Below are positions 24,667 to 32,011 of a DNA stretch of 64,000 bases, one piece after another. Under the pieces are notes generated by a model. It did no database searches, was not told where the DNA came from, and saw nothing but the letters and a program-made list of their open reading frames with translations. The stretch is from Arthrobacter crystallopoietes. Its GTDB lineage: Bacteria > Actinomycetota > Actinomycetes > Actinomycetales > Micrococcaceae. Made by a program: the position numbers and the translations under genes. Position 1 is the first letter of the stretch; every line of letters starts with the position of its first letter. The stretch covers positions 4,278,001-4,342,000 of the forward strand of contig NZ_CP072014.1 in assembly GCF_017603825.1 (NCBI RefSeq). The letters are read 5' to 3'.

Positions 24667-25152
24667 CTACTGCCCCAGCGCCTGGCTGTAGTGCCGCACC
24701 AGTTCTTCAACGGGCTGCCCCGCGTCGCCGGAACCATCGAGAAAAGTCGCCAGCTGCTCGAGGCAGCCGTGCCAGCCGGCAGCAACGTTGGCAATCATGG
24801 CCGGATCCTGGATGGTGTTCGTGAGCATGAGCAGGCTGCCGCCGGCATCGGGCTGCAGCCGCCAGCGAAGCACTTCCTGGTCCCAGCTGAAGGCGAGCAG
24901 GTGCGGCGGATCAAGCTCCAGGACCTTGCCGTGGTCAGGTTCCTCGCCCGGGAAGCGGAATTCGATGGTTCCGTCCACCTGCTGTTCCAGCCGGACAGCA
25001 CAAGGGAACCATGCCGAGAGTTCCGAGTCCTCGCTCAGCGCGCGCCACAGCCGCTCGATGTCCTGACCGTACCGGCGGCGGAAACGCAACACCGGCTGGC
25101 CTTCCACCGTGCTGTCCAGACTGACATCCACCTTGAATTTTCCTGCCGTCAT
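24667..25152 (-). CDS. SRPBCC/AHSA1-type START-like domain protein
   Basis: A 161-residue protein of the activator of Hsp90 ATPase 1-like/SRPBCC superfamily: RFRRRYGQDIERLWRALSED, SAWFPCAVRLE and HLLAFSWDQEVLRWRLQP fit the helix-grip fold. Such proteins bind hydrophobic ligands or assist as stress proteins. It is separated by only nine bases from a second SRPBCC gene, likely an operon. Function unknown. Confidence 0.75.
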   Translation of the reverse strand: MTAGKFKVDVSLDSTVEGQPVLRFRRRYGQDIERLWRALSEDSELSAWFPCAVRLEQQVDGTIEFRFPGEEPDHGKVLELDPPHLLAFSWDQEVLRWRLQPDAGGSLLMLTNTIQDPAMIANVAAGWHGCLEQLATFLDGSGDAGQPVEELVRHYSQALGQ

Positions 25153-25161
25153 ACTTCCTCC

Positions 25162-25623
25162 TCAGGCGCGGTTTTCGGCCCTGGCCGCGATGTCCTTCAA
25201 GTCCTGCGCCATCGCTTTACGGGCGGCGTTCATGCCGATCTTGCCGAACACGGCCATCATCAGCTTGGTCAGCGTGCCCGGGCGGGCTTGCTCGGCACCG
25301 AAGAACATTGTCAGTTCCGTACCTCCCGGCACGGGGCGCAAGGCGAATCGGGTCGTGTAGTCGGCGCCGCCGGACTGCGCCTTAACCGTGGTGGCATGCG
25401 GAGCCTGGGCGTCCGCAACCCACATCTCTTCGGTGGCTTCCTTTCCCATCATTTTCCGGGTTTCCCGCCAACGGAAGCCTTCGGTATAGGGACCGGGCGT
25501 GAGGACTTCCACCTTGGTCACGCCGGACAGCGTTCCCGCGGCTCCCTCTATATCAGTCAACACCTCCCACACGGCTTCCACCGGTGCATTCACGTGCTGG
25601 GTCAACTCCAGTTGATGCGCCAT
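25162..25623 (-). CDS. SRPBCC family protein
   Basis: A 153-residue START-like protein of the polyketide cyclase/dehydrase group: MAHQLELTQHVNAPVEAVWEVLTDIEG at its start, GFRWRETRKMMGKEATEEMW in the centre and a C-terminal helix with KDIAARAE. ATG 25623 has AGAGGA five bases upstream. It is upstream of, and probably co-transcribed with, the SRPBCC gene at 24667. No catalytic activity is evident. Confidence 0.78.
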   Translation of the reverse strand: MAHQLELTQHVNAPVEAVWEVLTDIEGAAGTLSGVTKVEVLTPGPYTEGFRWRETRKMMGKEATEEMWVADAQAPHATTVKAQSGGADYTTRFALRPVPGGTELTMFFGAEQARPGTLTKLMMAVFGKIGMNAARKAMAQDLKDIAARAENRA

Positions 25624-25901
25624 TGATTCCTCTGGTTTGTAACATGTGTATCCGCGTTGGTCTGCCCAACACAGTAGCCCATGGGTCAGACAGGCACTGG
25701 GAAGGACGCGACCAGTCCGTCATCCAGCCGCAGTTCCGCGCCGGGTCCGGTGCCGCCGAAGGGCCGGGACGGAGCTGTCAACGTTTCAACGCGTCTCCGT
25801 GCAGCTGCGGGCAGGGGACGGCGCAAGTGCCGGACCAACCGTCGTCGCATTCGCGGACAAAAGTTGTCCTGAAGACTCTGGCGCGCGGTTGGCCGGGCGC
25901 C

Positions 25902-25907
25902 TACCGT
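25902..25907 (+). promoter_or_regulatory. Candidate leaderless -10 element for the VOC-family gene
   Basis: TACCGT, then six bases (CGAAGC), then ATG 25914. The 290 bases between the SRPBCC gene and this gene contain no recognisable gene. Confidence 0.4.
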
Positions 25908-25913
25908 CGAAGC

Positions 25914-26351
25914 ATGACCTACAACCTGCAGATAGTCGTGGACTGCGCCGACCCCCACAGCCAAGCCGACTGGTGGGCCGGAACCTTGGGCTGGACGCTG
26001 GAGCAAACGGACCCGGAGTTCATCAAGAAAATGATCGCCCAGGGCCACGCCCGGGAGGAAGACACCATCACCCATAACGGCATGCTGGTTTGGCGGGCCG
26101 GCGCCGCTATCTCTCCGCCGGAGGAAAAGGATTTGCCCGACCGCCGACGGATCCTCTTCCAGCCGGTCCCGGAACCGAAAACGGTGAAGAACAGGCTGCA
26201 CTGGGATGTGCGCCTCGCCGGCGACGACAGGGACGTGGTCCGGGAGCGGCTCGAAGCCCGCGGTGCCAAGTTCCTGTACGACGCCCAGCAGGGACCGTAC
26301 AGCTGGTACACCATGGCCGATCCGGAAGGCAACGAATTCTGCCTCACGTGA
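25914..26351 (+). CDS. VOC family (glyoxalase-like) protein
   Basis: A 145-residue glyoxalase/bleomycin resistance fold protein: YNLQIVVDCADPHSQADWWAGTLGW at the N-terminus, HWDVRLAGDDRDVV and WYTMADPEGNEFCLT at the C-terminus. This is the glyoxalase-6 type found in many actinobacteria. The substrate is not known. The start fits a leaderless transcript; longer frames to 25584 have no domain content. Confidence 0.82.
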   Translation: MTYNLQIVVDCADPHSQADWWAGTLGWTLEQTDPEFIKKMIAQGHAREEDTITHNGMLVWRAGAAISPPEEKDLPDRRRILFQPVPEPKTVKNRLHWDVRLAGDDRDVVRERLEARGAKFLYDAQQGPYSWYTMADPEGNEFCLT

Positions 26352-26374
26352 GAGGTTGGTTTTGGGCCCCGGGC

Positions 26375-26380
26375 TAAACT
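26375..26380 (+). promoter_or_regulatory. Candidate leaderless -10 element for menB
   Basis: TAAACT, then six bases (CGCTAT), then GTG 26387. No ribosome-binding site is visible, which agrees with leaderless translation from GTG. Confidence 0.5.
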
Positions 26381-26386
26381 CGCTAT

Positions 26387-27400
26387 GTGAGCTTTGAGAA
26401 TTCTGCCCCCGCGCCCGCCACCGCCGCACCGGAAGCCAGCAACCAAGCACGGGCCGCCGTCTTGCCCGCAAAGGTGTCGGATGTCTTCGACCCCGCCCAG
26501 TGGCGCGAAGTATCCGGTTTCGATTTCCAGGACATGACGTACCACCGCCAGGTGGAACGCGACGAGTCCGGCGCCGTGCTGCGCGACCTGCCCACCGTGC
26601 GCATCGCCTTCAACCGGCCCGAGGTTCGCAATGCCTTCCGGCCCGGCACGGTGGACGAACTCTACCGTGCGCTGGACCACGCCCGGATGACGCCGGAGGT
26701 GGCGACTGTCCTGCTGACCGGCAACGGCCCCTCCGCCAAGGACGGCGGGCATTCGTTCTGTTCCGGCGGCGACCAGCGGATCCGCGGCCGCGACGGCTAC
26801 CGCTATGCCGACGGTGAGACGCAGGAAACCATTGACCCGGCCCGCGCCGGGCGGCTGCATATTCTCGAAGTCCAGCGCCTGATGCGCACCATGCCCAAGG
26901 TAGTCATCGCGGTCGTTAATGGCTGGGCGGCAGGCGGCGGGCACAGCCTCCACGTGGTGGCGGACCTGACCATCGCCTCGCGCCAGCACGGAAAGTTCAA
27001 GCAGACGGACGCCACCGTCGGCAGTTTCGACGCCGGCTACGGCTCGGCGCTGCTGGCCCGCCAGATCGGCCAGAAGGCCGCCCGCGAGATCTTCTTCCTG
27101 GCGCGGGAGTATTCCGCCGAAGACATGGTCCGGATGGGCGCCGTGAACGAGGCCGTGGATCATGATCGGCTGGAGGAGACCGCGCTGGAATACGCCGCCG
27201 ATATCGCTCGGCAGTCGCCGCAGGCCATCCGCATGCTCAAGTTCGCGTTCAACCTCGCGGACGACGGGCTGGCAGGCCAGCAGGTCTTCGCCGGCGAGGC
27301 CACCCGCCTGGCCTACATGACGGATGAGGCCGTGGAGGGCAAGGAAGCCTTCCTGGAAAAGCGCGACCCGGACTGGTCCCGCTTCCCGCGCTACTTCTAG
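26387..27400 (+). CDS. menB: 1,4-dihydroxy-2-naphthoyl-CoA synthase
   Basis: MenB closes the second ring of menaquinone. The 337 residues include the crotonase core with SFCSGGDQRIRGRDGY, NGWAAGGGHSLHVVADL and the MenB-typical FKQTDATVGSFDAGYGS, and the C-terminal WSRFPRYF. The first about 35 residues are an actinobacterial extension. Start GTG 26387 is supported by a leaderless-type promoter. It is followed by menE after nine bases and menA further on, forming a menaquinone cluster. Confidence 0.95.
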   Translation: MSFENSAPAPATAAPEASNQARAAVLPAKVSDVFDPAQWREVSGFDFQDMTYHRQVERDESGAVLRDLPTVRIAFNRPEVRNAFRPGTVDELYRALDHARMTPEVATVLLTGNGPSAKDGGHSFCSGGDQRIRGRDGYRYADGETQETIDPARAGRLHILEVQRLMRTMPKVVIAVVNGWAAGGGHSLHVVADLTIASRQHGKFKQTDATVGSFDAGYGSALLARQIGQKAAREIFFLAREYSAEDMVRMGAVNEAVDHDRLEETALEYAADIARQSPQAIRMLKFAFNLADDGLAGQQVFAGEATRLAYMTDEAVEGKEAFLEKRDPDWSRFPRYF

Positions 27401-27409
27401 GGCCGCCGG

Positions 27410-28525
27410 ATGAACATCGATCCGGCGCTGAAAGCACTCTCGGCCGCGCTGGCAGGCACGGGCCCCGCCGTCGAAATCACACCCGATGGCACCCCAGAAC
27501 CGGTTACCTCGGCAGGCCTGGCGCCGGAGACCGCAGCGGTAGTGCGGACCTCAGGCTCTACCGGCACGCCGAAGGCCACCATGCTGGGGATTGATGCGCT
27601 CGCCGCGTCCTCGATGGCCACGGCCATGCGGCTGCAGGGCGAGGGCCAGTGGCTGCTGACGTTGAGCCCCAACTATGTGGCCGGCCTGCAGGTGCTGGTG
27701 CGTTCGCTCTACGCGGGTACCCGGCCTTGGGTAATGGACCTGTCGGACGGCTTCGCCCCGGAGGCGTTCACCACGGCAGCGGGCGAGCTCACGGACAGGT
27801 TCAGGCTGGTCTCGCTGGTCCCCACCCAACTGCACCGGCTGCTCACGGACCCGTCGGCGGAAACAGTCCAGGTGCTGCGGCGCTTCGACACCATCCTGCT
27901 CGGCGGCGCCCGGATGTCCGACGACCTTCGCACGGCTGCCCGTAAACATTCACTGCGGATTGTCCGTACCTACGGCATGAGCGAGACCTGCGGCGGCTGT
28001 GTTTACGACGGCGTACCGCTGGACGGCGTCCAGCTACGGTTGGATGCTGGCCGGATATCCATTGGCGGCGACATCCTGGCCTCGGGATACCTGGACAATC
28101 CCGAACTGACCGACGCGCATTTCAGTACCTTGCCGGACAAGGACAGTGCTGCCCGCCGCTGGTTCCTCACCGAGGATCTGGGTGAAGTGCACGACGGCGT
28201 GCTGACCGTCAGCGGGCGCGCGGACGATGTGCTCATCACCGGTGGCGTCAAGATCTCCGCCGCCGCCGTCGCCTCGGCCGTCGAGACCGTCCCCGGGGTG
28301 GACGCTGCCCTGGTAGCCGGTGTTGAGGACCCGGAGTGGGGCACCCGGGTGGGCGCCGCCGTCGTCGGTTCTGCCGACGATGAGCTGATCCGCCGGACCG
28401 TCCGCGAGGCGCTGGGACCAGCCGCGGTGCCGCGCATCCTCGTGCGGCTGGAGGCCCTGCCGCTGCTGGCCAACGGCAAACCGGACCGGCTGGCCGTGGC
28501 GCGGGCACTGCGCGAAGCCGGCTGA
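27410..28525 (+). CDS. menE: 2-succinylbenzoate-CoA ligase
   Basis: MenE activates o-succinylbenzoate with ATP and CoA before MenB acts. The 371-residue short ANL protein has AVVRTSGSTGTPKATMLGI (AMP motif), RTYGMSETCGGCVYDG and the motif TEDLGEVHDGVLTVSGRADD VLITGG region. The C-terminal Lys in LPLLANGKPDRLA is the catalytic one. It directly follows menB. It is shorter than the E. coli enzyme, as usual for actinobacteria. Confidence 0.92.
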   Translation: MNIDPALKALSAALAGTGPAVEITPDGTPEPVTSAGLAPETAAVVRTSGSTGTPKATMLGIDALAASSMATAMRLQGEGQWLLTLSPNYVAGLQVLVRSLYAGTRPWVMDLSDGFAPEAFTTAAGELTDRFRLVSLVPTQLHRLLTDPSAETVQVLRRFDTILLGGARMSDDLRTAARKHSLRIVRTYGMSETCGGCVYDGVPLDGVQLRLDAGRISIGGDILASGYLDNPELTDAHFSTLPDKDSAARRWFLTEDLGEVHDGVLTVSGRADDVLITGGVKISAAAVASAVETVPGVDAALVAGVEDPEWGTRVGAAVVGSADDELIRRTVREALGPAAVPRILVRLEALPLLANGKPDRLAVARALREAG

Positions 28526-28625
28526 TACGCGCACGCCGCCGGCGATAAGCGAGAATAGTTCACTGCGGCCGGCACCGGAACCGGTCCGCCGCCATCATCA
28601 CCGTTCACGAAAGCAGGATCTTCAC

Positions 28626-29507
28626 GTGGCTACAGTTGCCCAATGGATTGAAGGCGCACGCCCCCGCACGCTGCCGATGGCGGCCGCCCCGGTCATCGTG
28701 GGCAGCGCCGCGGCCTTCGACCTCGAGGCCTTCGACCCCACGCGGGCTTTGCTGGCGCTGCTGATCGCCCTGCTGTTCCAGATCGGTGTCAACTATGCCA
28801 ATGACTACTCGGACGGCATCCGCGGCACCGACGATGTCCGGGTGGGGCCCATCCGCCTGACCGCTTCCGGAGTGGCCTCGCCGAAGTCGGTGAAGTTTGC
28901 GGCCTTCGGCTGCTTCGGACTGGCATTGCTCGCCGGTTTGGCCCTGATTGTTTTGTCCCAGACCTGGCCACTGCTGCTGGTGGGAGCCGGCTGTGTCATT
29001 GCCGCATGGGGCTACACCGGCGGCAGCAACCCCTACGGCTACCGGGGCCTGGGCGAAGTCTTCGTGTTCCTGTTTTTCGGCATCGTGGCGACCATGGGCA
29101 CCACCTACACCCAGGCCCTGCAGGTCAGCTGGGCTTCCTTCGTGGGCGCGGTAGGCACGGGACTGATCGCCACCGCGCTGCTGATGGCCAACAACGTGCG
29201 GGACATTCCCACGGATCGCGAGGTCGGGAAGATCACGTTGGCCGTCCGGCTGGGCGACGAAGCCGCCCGGATCAGCTACGTGATGATGCTGGCCGTTGCC
29301 ATCCTGCTGCCGCTGGTCCTGGTCAATGAGCATCCGTGGATCCTGCTGGTGCTGCTGCTGGCACCGGTGTGCCTGATGCCCAGCTGGGTCATGCTCAAGG
29401 GCAAGAAGCGAAAGGACCTGATCCCGGTGCTCAAGCAGACCGGCATCATCAACCTATGCTTCGCCGTCGCCTTCTCGCTGGGTCTGGCGCTGACCCGGCT
29501 GATGTAG
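28626..29507 (+). CDS. menA: 1,4-dihydroxy-2-naphthoate polyprenyltransferase
   Basis: A 293-residue membrane prenyltransferase of the UbiA family that attaches the isoprenoid tail in menaquinone synthesis. The first Asp-rich motif is in NYANDYSDGIRGTDD and the second in NNVRDIPTDREVGK; about eight to nine membrane segments are visible. Start GTG 28626 has AGGAT about seven bases upstream. It is convergent with the DUF4229 gene. Confidence 0.95.
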   Translation: MATVAQWIEGARPRTLPMAAAPVIVGSAAAFDLEAFDPTRALLALLIALLFQIGVNYANDYSDGIRGTDDVRVGPIRLTASGVASPKSVKFAAFGCFGLALLAGLALIVLSQTWPLLLVGAGCVIAAWGYTGGSNPYGYRGLGEVFVFLFFGIVATMGTTYTQALQVSWASFVGAVGTGLIATALLMANNVRDIPTDREVGKITLAVRLGDEAARISYVMMLAVAILLPLVLVNEHPWILLVLLLAPVCLMPSWVMLKGKKRKDLIPVLKQTGIINLCFAVAFSLGLALTRLM

Positions 29508-29510
29508 CGG

Positions 29511-29846
29511 TCAGTCCGCCGTCGGCTTATCTTCGCGCTTGGTGTCTTTGGGCTTGCGGTCCGCGTCCACCCGGAGCTCGCCATAGCGGTCCACGGCTTC
29601 GTCTTCGGCCATCGCATCCGAGATCTCGGTTGAGGTCCGCAGGGGCGCGGCCTTGCCGGAGAACCGGTGCCGCACTGACTCCGAAGCGGCGTCGCGCATT
29701 TCACGGAAGAACAGGTACGTGATGCACCATCCGGCGACGGCAGCCACGAGGGCGGAGAAGATCAGGCCAACGCCCAGCCACATGCAGATGACGAAGATGA
29801 CTGCAACAATACCCAGCCGCAGAGCGGTAAATTTCCAGAAAGCCAC
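29511..29846 (-). CDS. DUF4229 small membrane protein
   Basis: An about 111-residue protein with two N-terminal membrane segments (FTALRLGIVAVIFVICMWLG and GLIFSALVAAVAGWCITYLF) and a charged tail. This is the DUF4229 pattern of actinobacteria, of unknown function. I chose the second of two adjacent GTG codons (29846) since TAAACT lies exactly six bases upstream; the first GTG at 29849 is the alternative. It ends three bases from menA. Confidence 0.8.
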   Translation of the reverse strand: MAFWKFTALRLGIVAVIFVICMWLGVGLIFSALVAAVAGWCITYLFFREMRDAASESVRHRFSGKAAPLRTSTEISDAMAEDEAVDRYGELRVDADRKPKDTKREDKPTAD

Positions 29847-29852
29847 CACACA

Positions 29853-29858
29853 AGTTTA
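29853..29858 (-). promoter_or_regulatory. Candidate leaderless -10 element for the DUF4229 gene
   Basis: On the minus strand TAAACT is followed by TGTGTG and GTG 29846. Confidence 0.45.
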
Positions 29859-29940
29859 CGCTGTCGGCGCCAGTCCGGTCTCCGCTCGCGCTCAGAGCGG
29901 AAAGCCAGCTGCACGAGCAGTGGCGACGCCCCGGCTCAAC

Positions 29941-29946
29941 TACACT
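29941..29946 (+). promoter_or_regulatory. Candidate leaderless -10 element for the PLDc_N protein gene
   Basis: TACACT, then TAATGC, then ATG 29953. Confidence 0.5.
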
Positions 29947-29952
29947 TAATGC

Positions 29953-30372
29953 ATGGCCCGTGTCTACATAATGCTCGTTGTACTCGCAGTCGCAATCATT
30001 GTTTATGCGCTGATCGAGTGCATCCGCTCGCGGCCGCAAGAAGTCCGCAGCATCTCCAAACCGGGCTGGATCCTCACCATCATCCTGGTCCCGCTCATCG
30101 GCGCCCTGCTCTGGTTTGCCTTCGGGCGGCCGCGCGCTTCCAAACAGGCGCAGCAGGCCGCGCCGCGCCGGCCCATGGCACCCGATGAGGACGTCGCTTT
30201 CCTGCGCAATCTGGACGTGCAGCGCCGGCAACGCCAGCGCGAGGAAGCGCTGAAGAAGCGCGAAGAGGAACTCAAGAAGCAGGCCAAGGACAAGGGCCGC
30301 AGCGGTACCAACCACAGCGGAACGAACCAGGTCAGCGAAGAGGATCCGGAAAATCCGAACACCCCGCGCTGA
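29953..30372 (+). CDS. PLDc N-terminal domain (phospholipase D nuclease N-term) membrane protein
   Basis: A 139-residue protein: a membrane segment at residues about 1-20, then the short PLDc_N domain (YALIECIRSRP, SKPGWILTIILVPLIGALLW FAFGRP region) and a highly charged, Lys/Glu-rich C-terminal helix (RQRQREEALKKREEELKKQ) that is probably a coiled coil. The domain also occurs alone in many actinobacteria; function unknown. It is located upstream of the DUF2809 gene. Confidence 0.82.
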   Translation: MARVYIMLVVLAVAIIVYALIECIRSRPQEVRSISKPGWILTIILVPLIGALLWFAFGRPRASKQAQQAAPRRPMAPDEDVAFLRNLDVQRRQRQREEALKKREEELKKQAKDKGRSGTNHSGTNQVSEEDPENPNTPR

Positions 30373-30442
30373 CGGATTACGACGGCGGGCCCTCCTCGCC
30401 AGCGCAGCGCTGGCTATCGCTGCGGGGCTGCTGGTCCGGTTC

Positions 30443-30814
30443 ATGGGCAGTGGCACCTGGACCAACCACACCGGCGACGCACTCTACGCGGTGCTGATCT
30501 ACCTCCTGGTCGCCGCCGTGGCTTCGCGGATCCCGAGTTGGCAGGCCGCCGCGGCCGCATTGGCGGTGTGCACCGCCGTCGAACTCCTCCAGCTTTCGCC
30601 CCTGCCCGCCGCACTCGGCGAAATCTTCCCGCCCGCGCGCCTGGTTTTCGGCACTACGTTCGGCATGCTCGACTTGGTTTCCTATGGAACGGGTGTACTG
30701 GCAGCTGGTCTGCTGGACGGTGTCCTGTGCCGTCGCCTCGACGTCCGGCGTCCTGGCAGCCGGAGTCTTAGTGGCGCGGTCCCCGCGGAAGCCTCAGGTC
30801 AGGATGTGCCGTAG
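30443..30814 (+). CDS. DUF2809-like membrane protein, start uncertain
   Basis: The 123-residue ORF from ATG 30443 has the DUF2809 segments (HTGDALYAVLIYLLVAAVASR, AAALAVCTAVELLQL, FGTTFGMLDLVSYGTG) and about three to four membrane passes. The in-frame sequence before the ATG reads LRRRALLASAALAIAAGLLVRF. This would be a natural basic and hydrophobic N-terminus, but that stretch has no ATG, GTG or TTG codon back into the previous gene. Either a non-standard start is used, translation continues from the upstream gene by slippage, or the gene has lost its start. Function unknown. Confidence 0.6.
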   Translation: MGSGTWTNHTGDALYAVLIYLLVAAVASRIPSWQAAAAALAVCTAVELLQLSPLPAALGEIFPPARLVFGTTFGMLDLVSYGTGVLAAGLLDGVLCRRLDVRRPGSRSLSGAVPAEASGQDVP

Positions 30815-30901
30815 CTAGCGTTCCGGCGCGCGAGCACCGGTGAATGCGTGGCACACAGGACCTACGGATCCGTTCGCTGCTAGGTCGCTGAGGAAGAAAC
30901 A

Positions 30902-30937
30902 GGGTCCTGCGCGCTGGTTGCCCAAGGCGCAGGACCC
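30902..30937 (-). terminator. Terminator after the cytochrome c maturation operon
   Basis: GGGTCCTGCGC (30902-30912) pairs perfectly with GCGCAGGACCC (30927-30937). On the minus strand the stem is followed by TGTTTCTTCC. It lies about 30 bases beyond the ccsB stop. Confidence 0.75.
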
Positions 30938-30964
30938 GTTCAGAAAGCTAGTGGGGAGGTCCGC

Positions 30965-31999
30965 TTACTGGATGCCGGAGTAGCTGTGCAGTCCGGAGAA
31001 AAAGACGTTGACGATGGTGAAGTTGAAGACCACGCAGAGGTAGCCGACGATGGACAGCCAGGCGGCCCGGGTTCCGGTCCAGCCGCGCGTGGCGCGGGCA
31101 TGCAGGTAGCCGGCGTAGACCACCCAGATCACGAAGGTCCAGACTTCCTTGGTGTCCCAGCCCCAGTAACGGCCCCACGCCTTCTCGGCCCAGATGGCGC
31201 CCGCCATCAAGGTAAAGGTCCACAGCACGAACGCGATGGCATTCACCCGATAGGCGAAGTTTTCCAGCGACAGGGCCGACGGCACGAGGCGCAGGAAGCC
31301 CATGCGCTCCGGCTGGCCGGCGCGGGCGCGGGCTTCCCGGTTGGCCTGCAGCAACTGCAGCACGGACATGGCGAAAGTCAGGGTGAACAAAGCGGAGGCG
31401 ATCACGGCGATCGAGACGTGGATGATCAGCCAGTAGCTCTGCAGCGCCGGCACCAGGTGGGCCACCGGCGTCGGGAAGCCGATGGCAGCCGCGCACAGCA
31501 TGATGACAACCAGGCCGATAACAAAAGAGCCCAGGAAGCGTACGTCCTTGCGGGTGAGGACCAACAGGAATACGACGGCGACAATCAAGCCGCCGGTGGT
31601 GCAGAACTCGTACATGTTGCCCCACGGCACGCGGTGCGCCGCGATTGCCCGGGAGATCACGCCGGCCGCGTGGACCAAGGCAGCCACGATGGTGACGGCC
31701 ACGCCGATACGGGCGGCCACGCGGCGTTCCCTGGTGTAGACCATAGCCTCGTCTGCCGTCTCGACGGGGGCGCCGGCCCCTGCTCTTCCAGCAGAACCGG
31801 CTGCGGAGCCACCGCCTGCTCCGGCCAGCACCTTCGGCTCGGACTGTTCGCGGGCCAGACGGGATTCGACCGACCGGATGGTCTTGCTGGAGGTTGCCAG
31901 GTCCCAGCAGAAAGCAATGAACGCCACGGTGTATGCCATGGCGGCCAGCAGGATGAACAGCTCGCTGTACTGGCCGAGCGTCTCGTCAATGGAGGGCAT
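30965..31999 (-). CDS. ccsB: Cytochrome c biogenesis protein CcsB/ResC, haem handling
   Basis: A 344-residue multi-pass membrane protein of the CcmC/CcmF/CcsA superfamily. It carries the Trp-rich haem-binding motif (WGRYWGWDTKEVWTF), conserved His residues flanking it (AHRVPWGN, LIIHVSI, GLHSYSG), and about eight membrane segments. With ResB it exports haem and attaches it to apocytochrome c in the System II pathway. It lies 12 bases after resB and ends the operon resA-ccdA-resB-ccsB. Confidence 0.93.
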   Translation of the reverse strand: MPSIDETLGQYSELFILLAAMAYTVAFIAFCWDLATSSKTIRSVESRLAREQSEPKVLAGAGGGSAAGSAGRAGAGAPVETADEAMVYTRERRVAARIGVAVTIVAALVHAAGVISRAIAAHRVPWGNMYEFCTTGGLIVAVVFLLVLTRKDVRFLGSFVIGLVVIMLCAAAIGFPTPVAHLVPALQSYWLIIHVSIAVIASALFTLTFAMSVLQLLQANREARARAGQPERMGFLRLVPSALSLENFAYRVNAIAFVLWTFTLMAGAIWAEKAWGRYWGWDTKEVWTFVIWVVYAGYLHARATRGWTGTRAAWLSIVGYLCVVFNFTIVNVFFSGLHSYSGIQ

Positions 32000-32011
32000 T
32001 GGAGGGGATCC

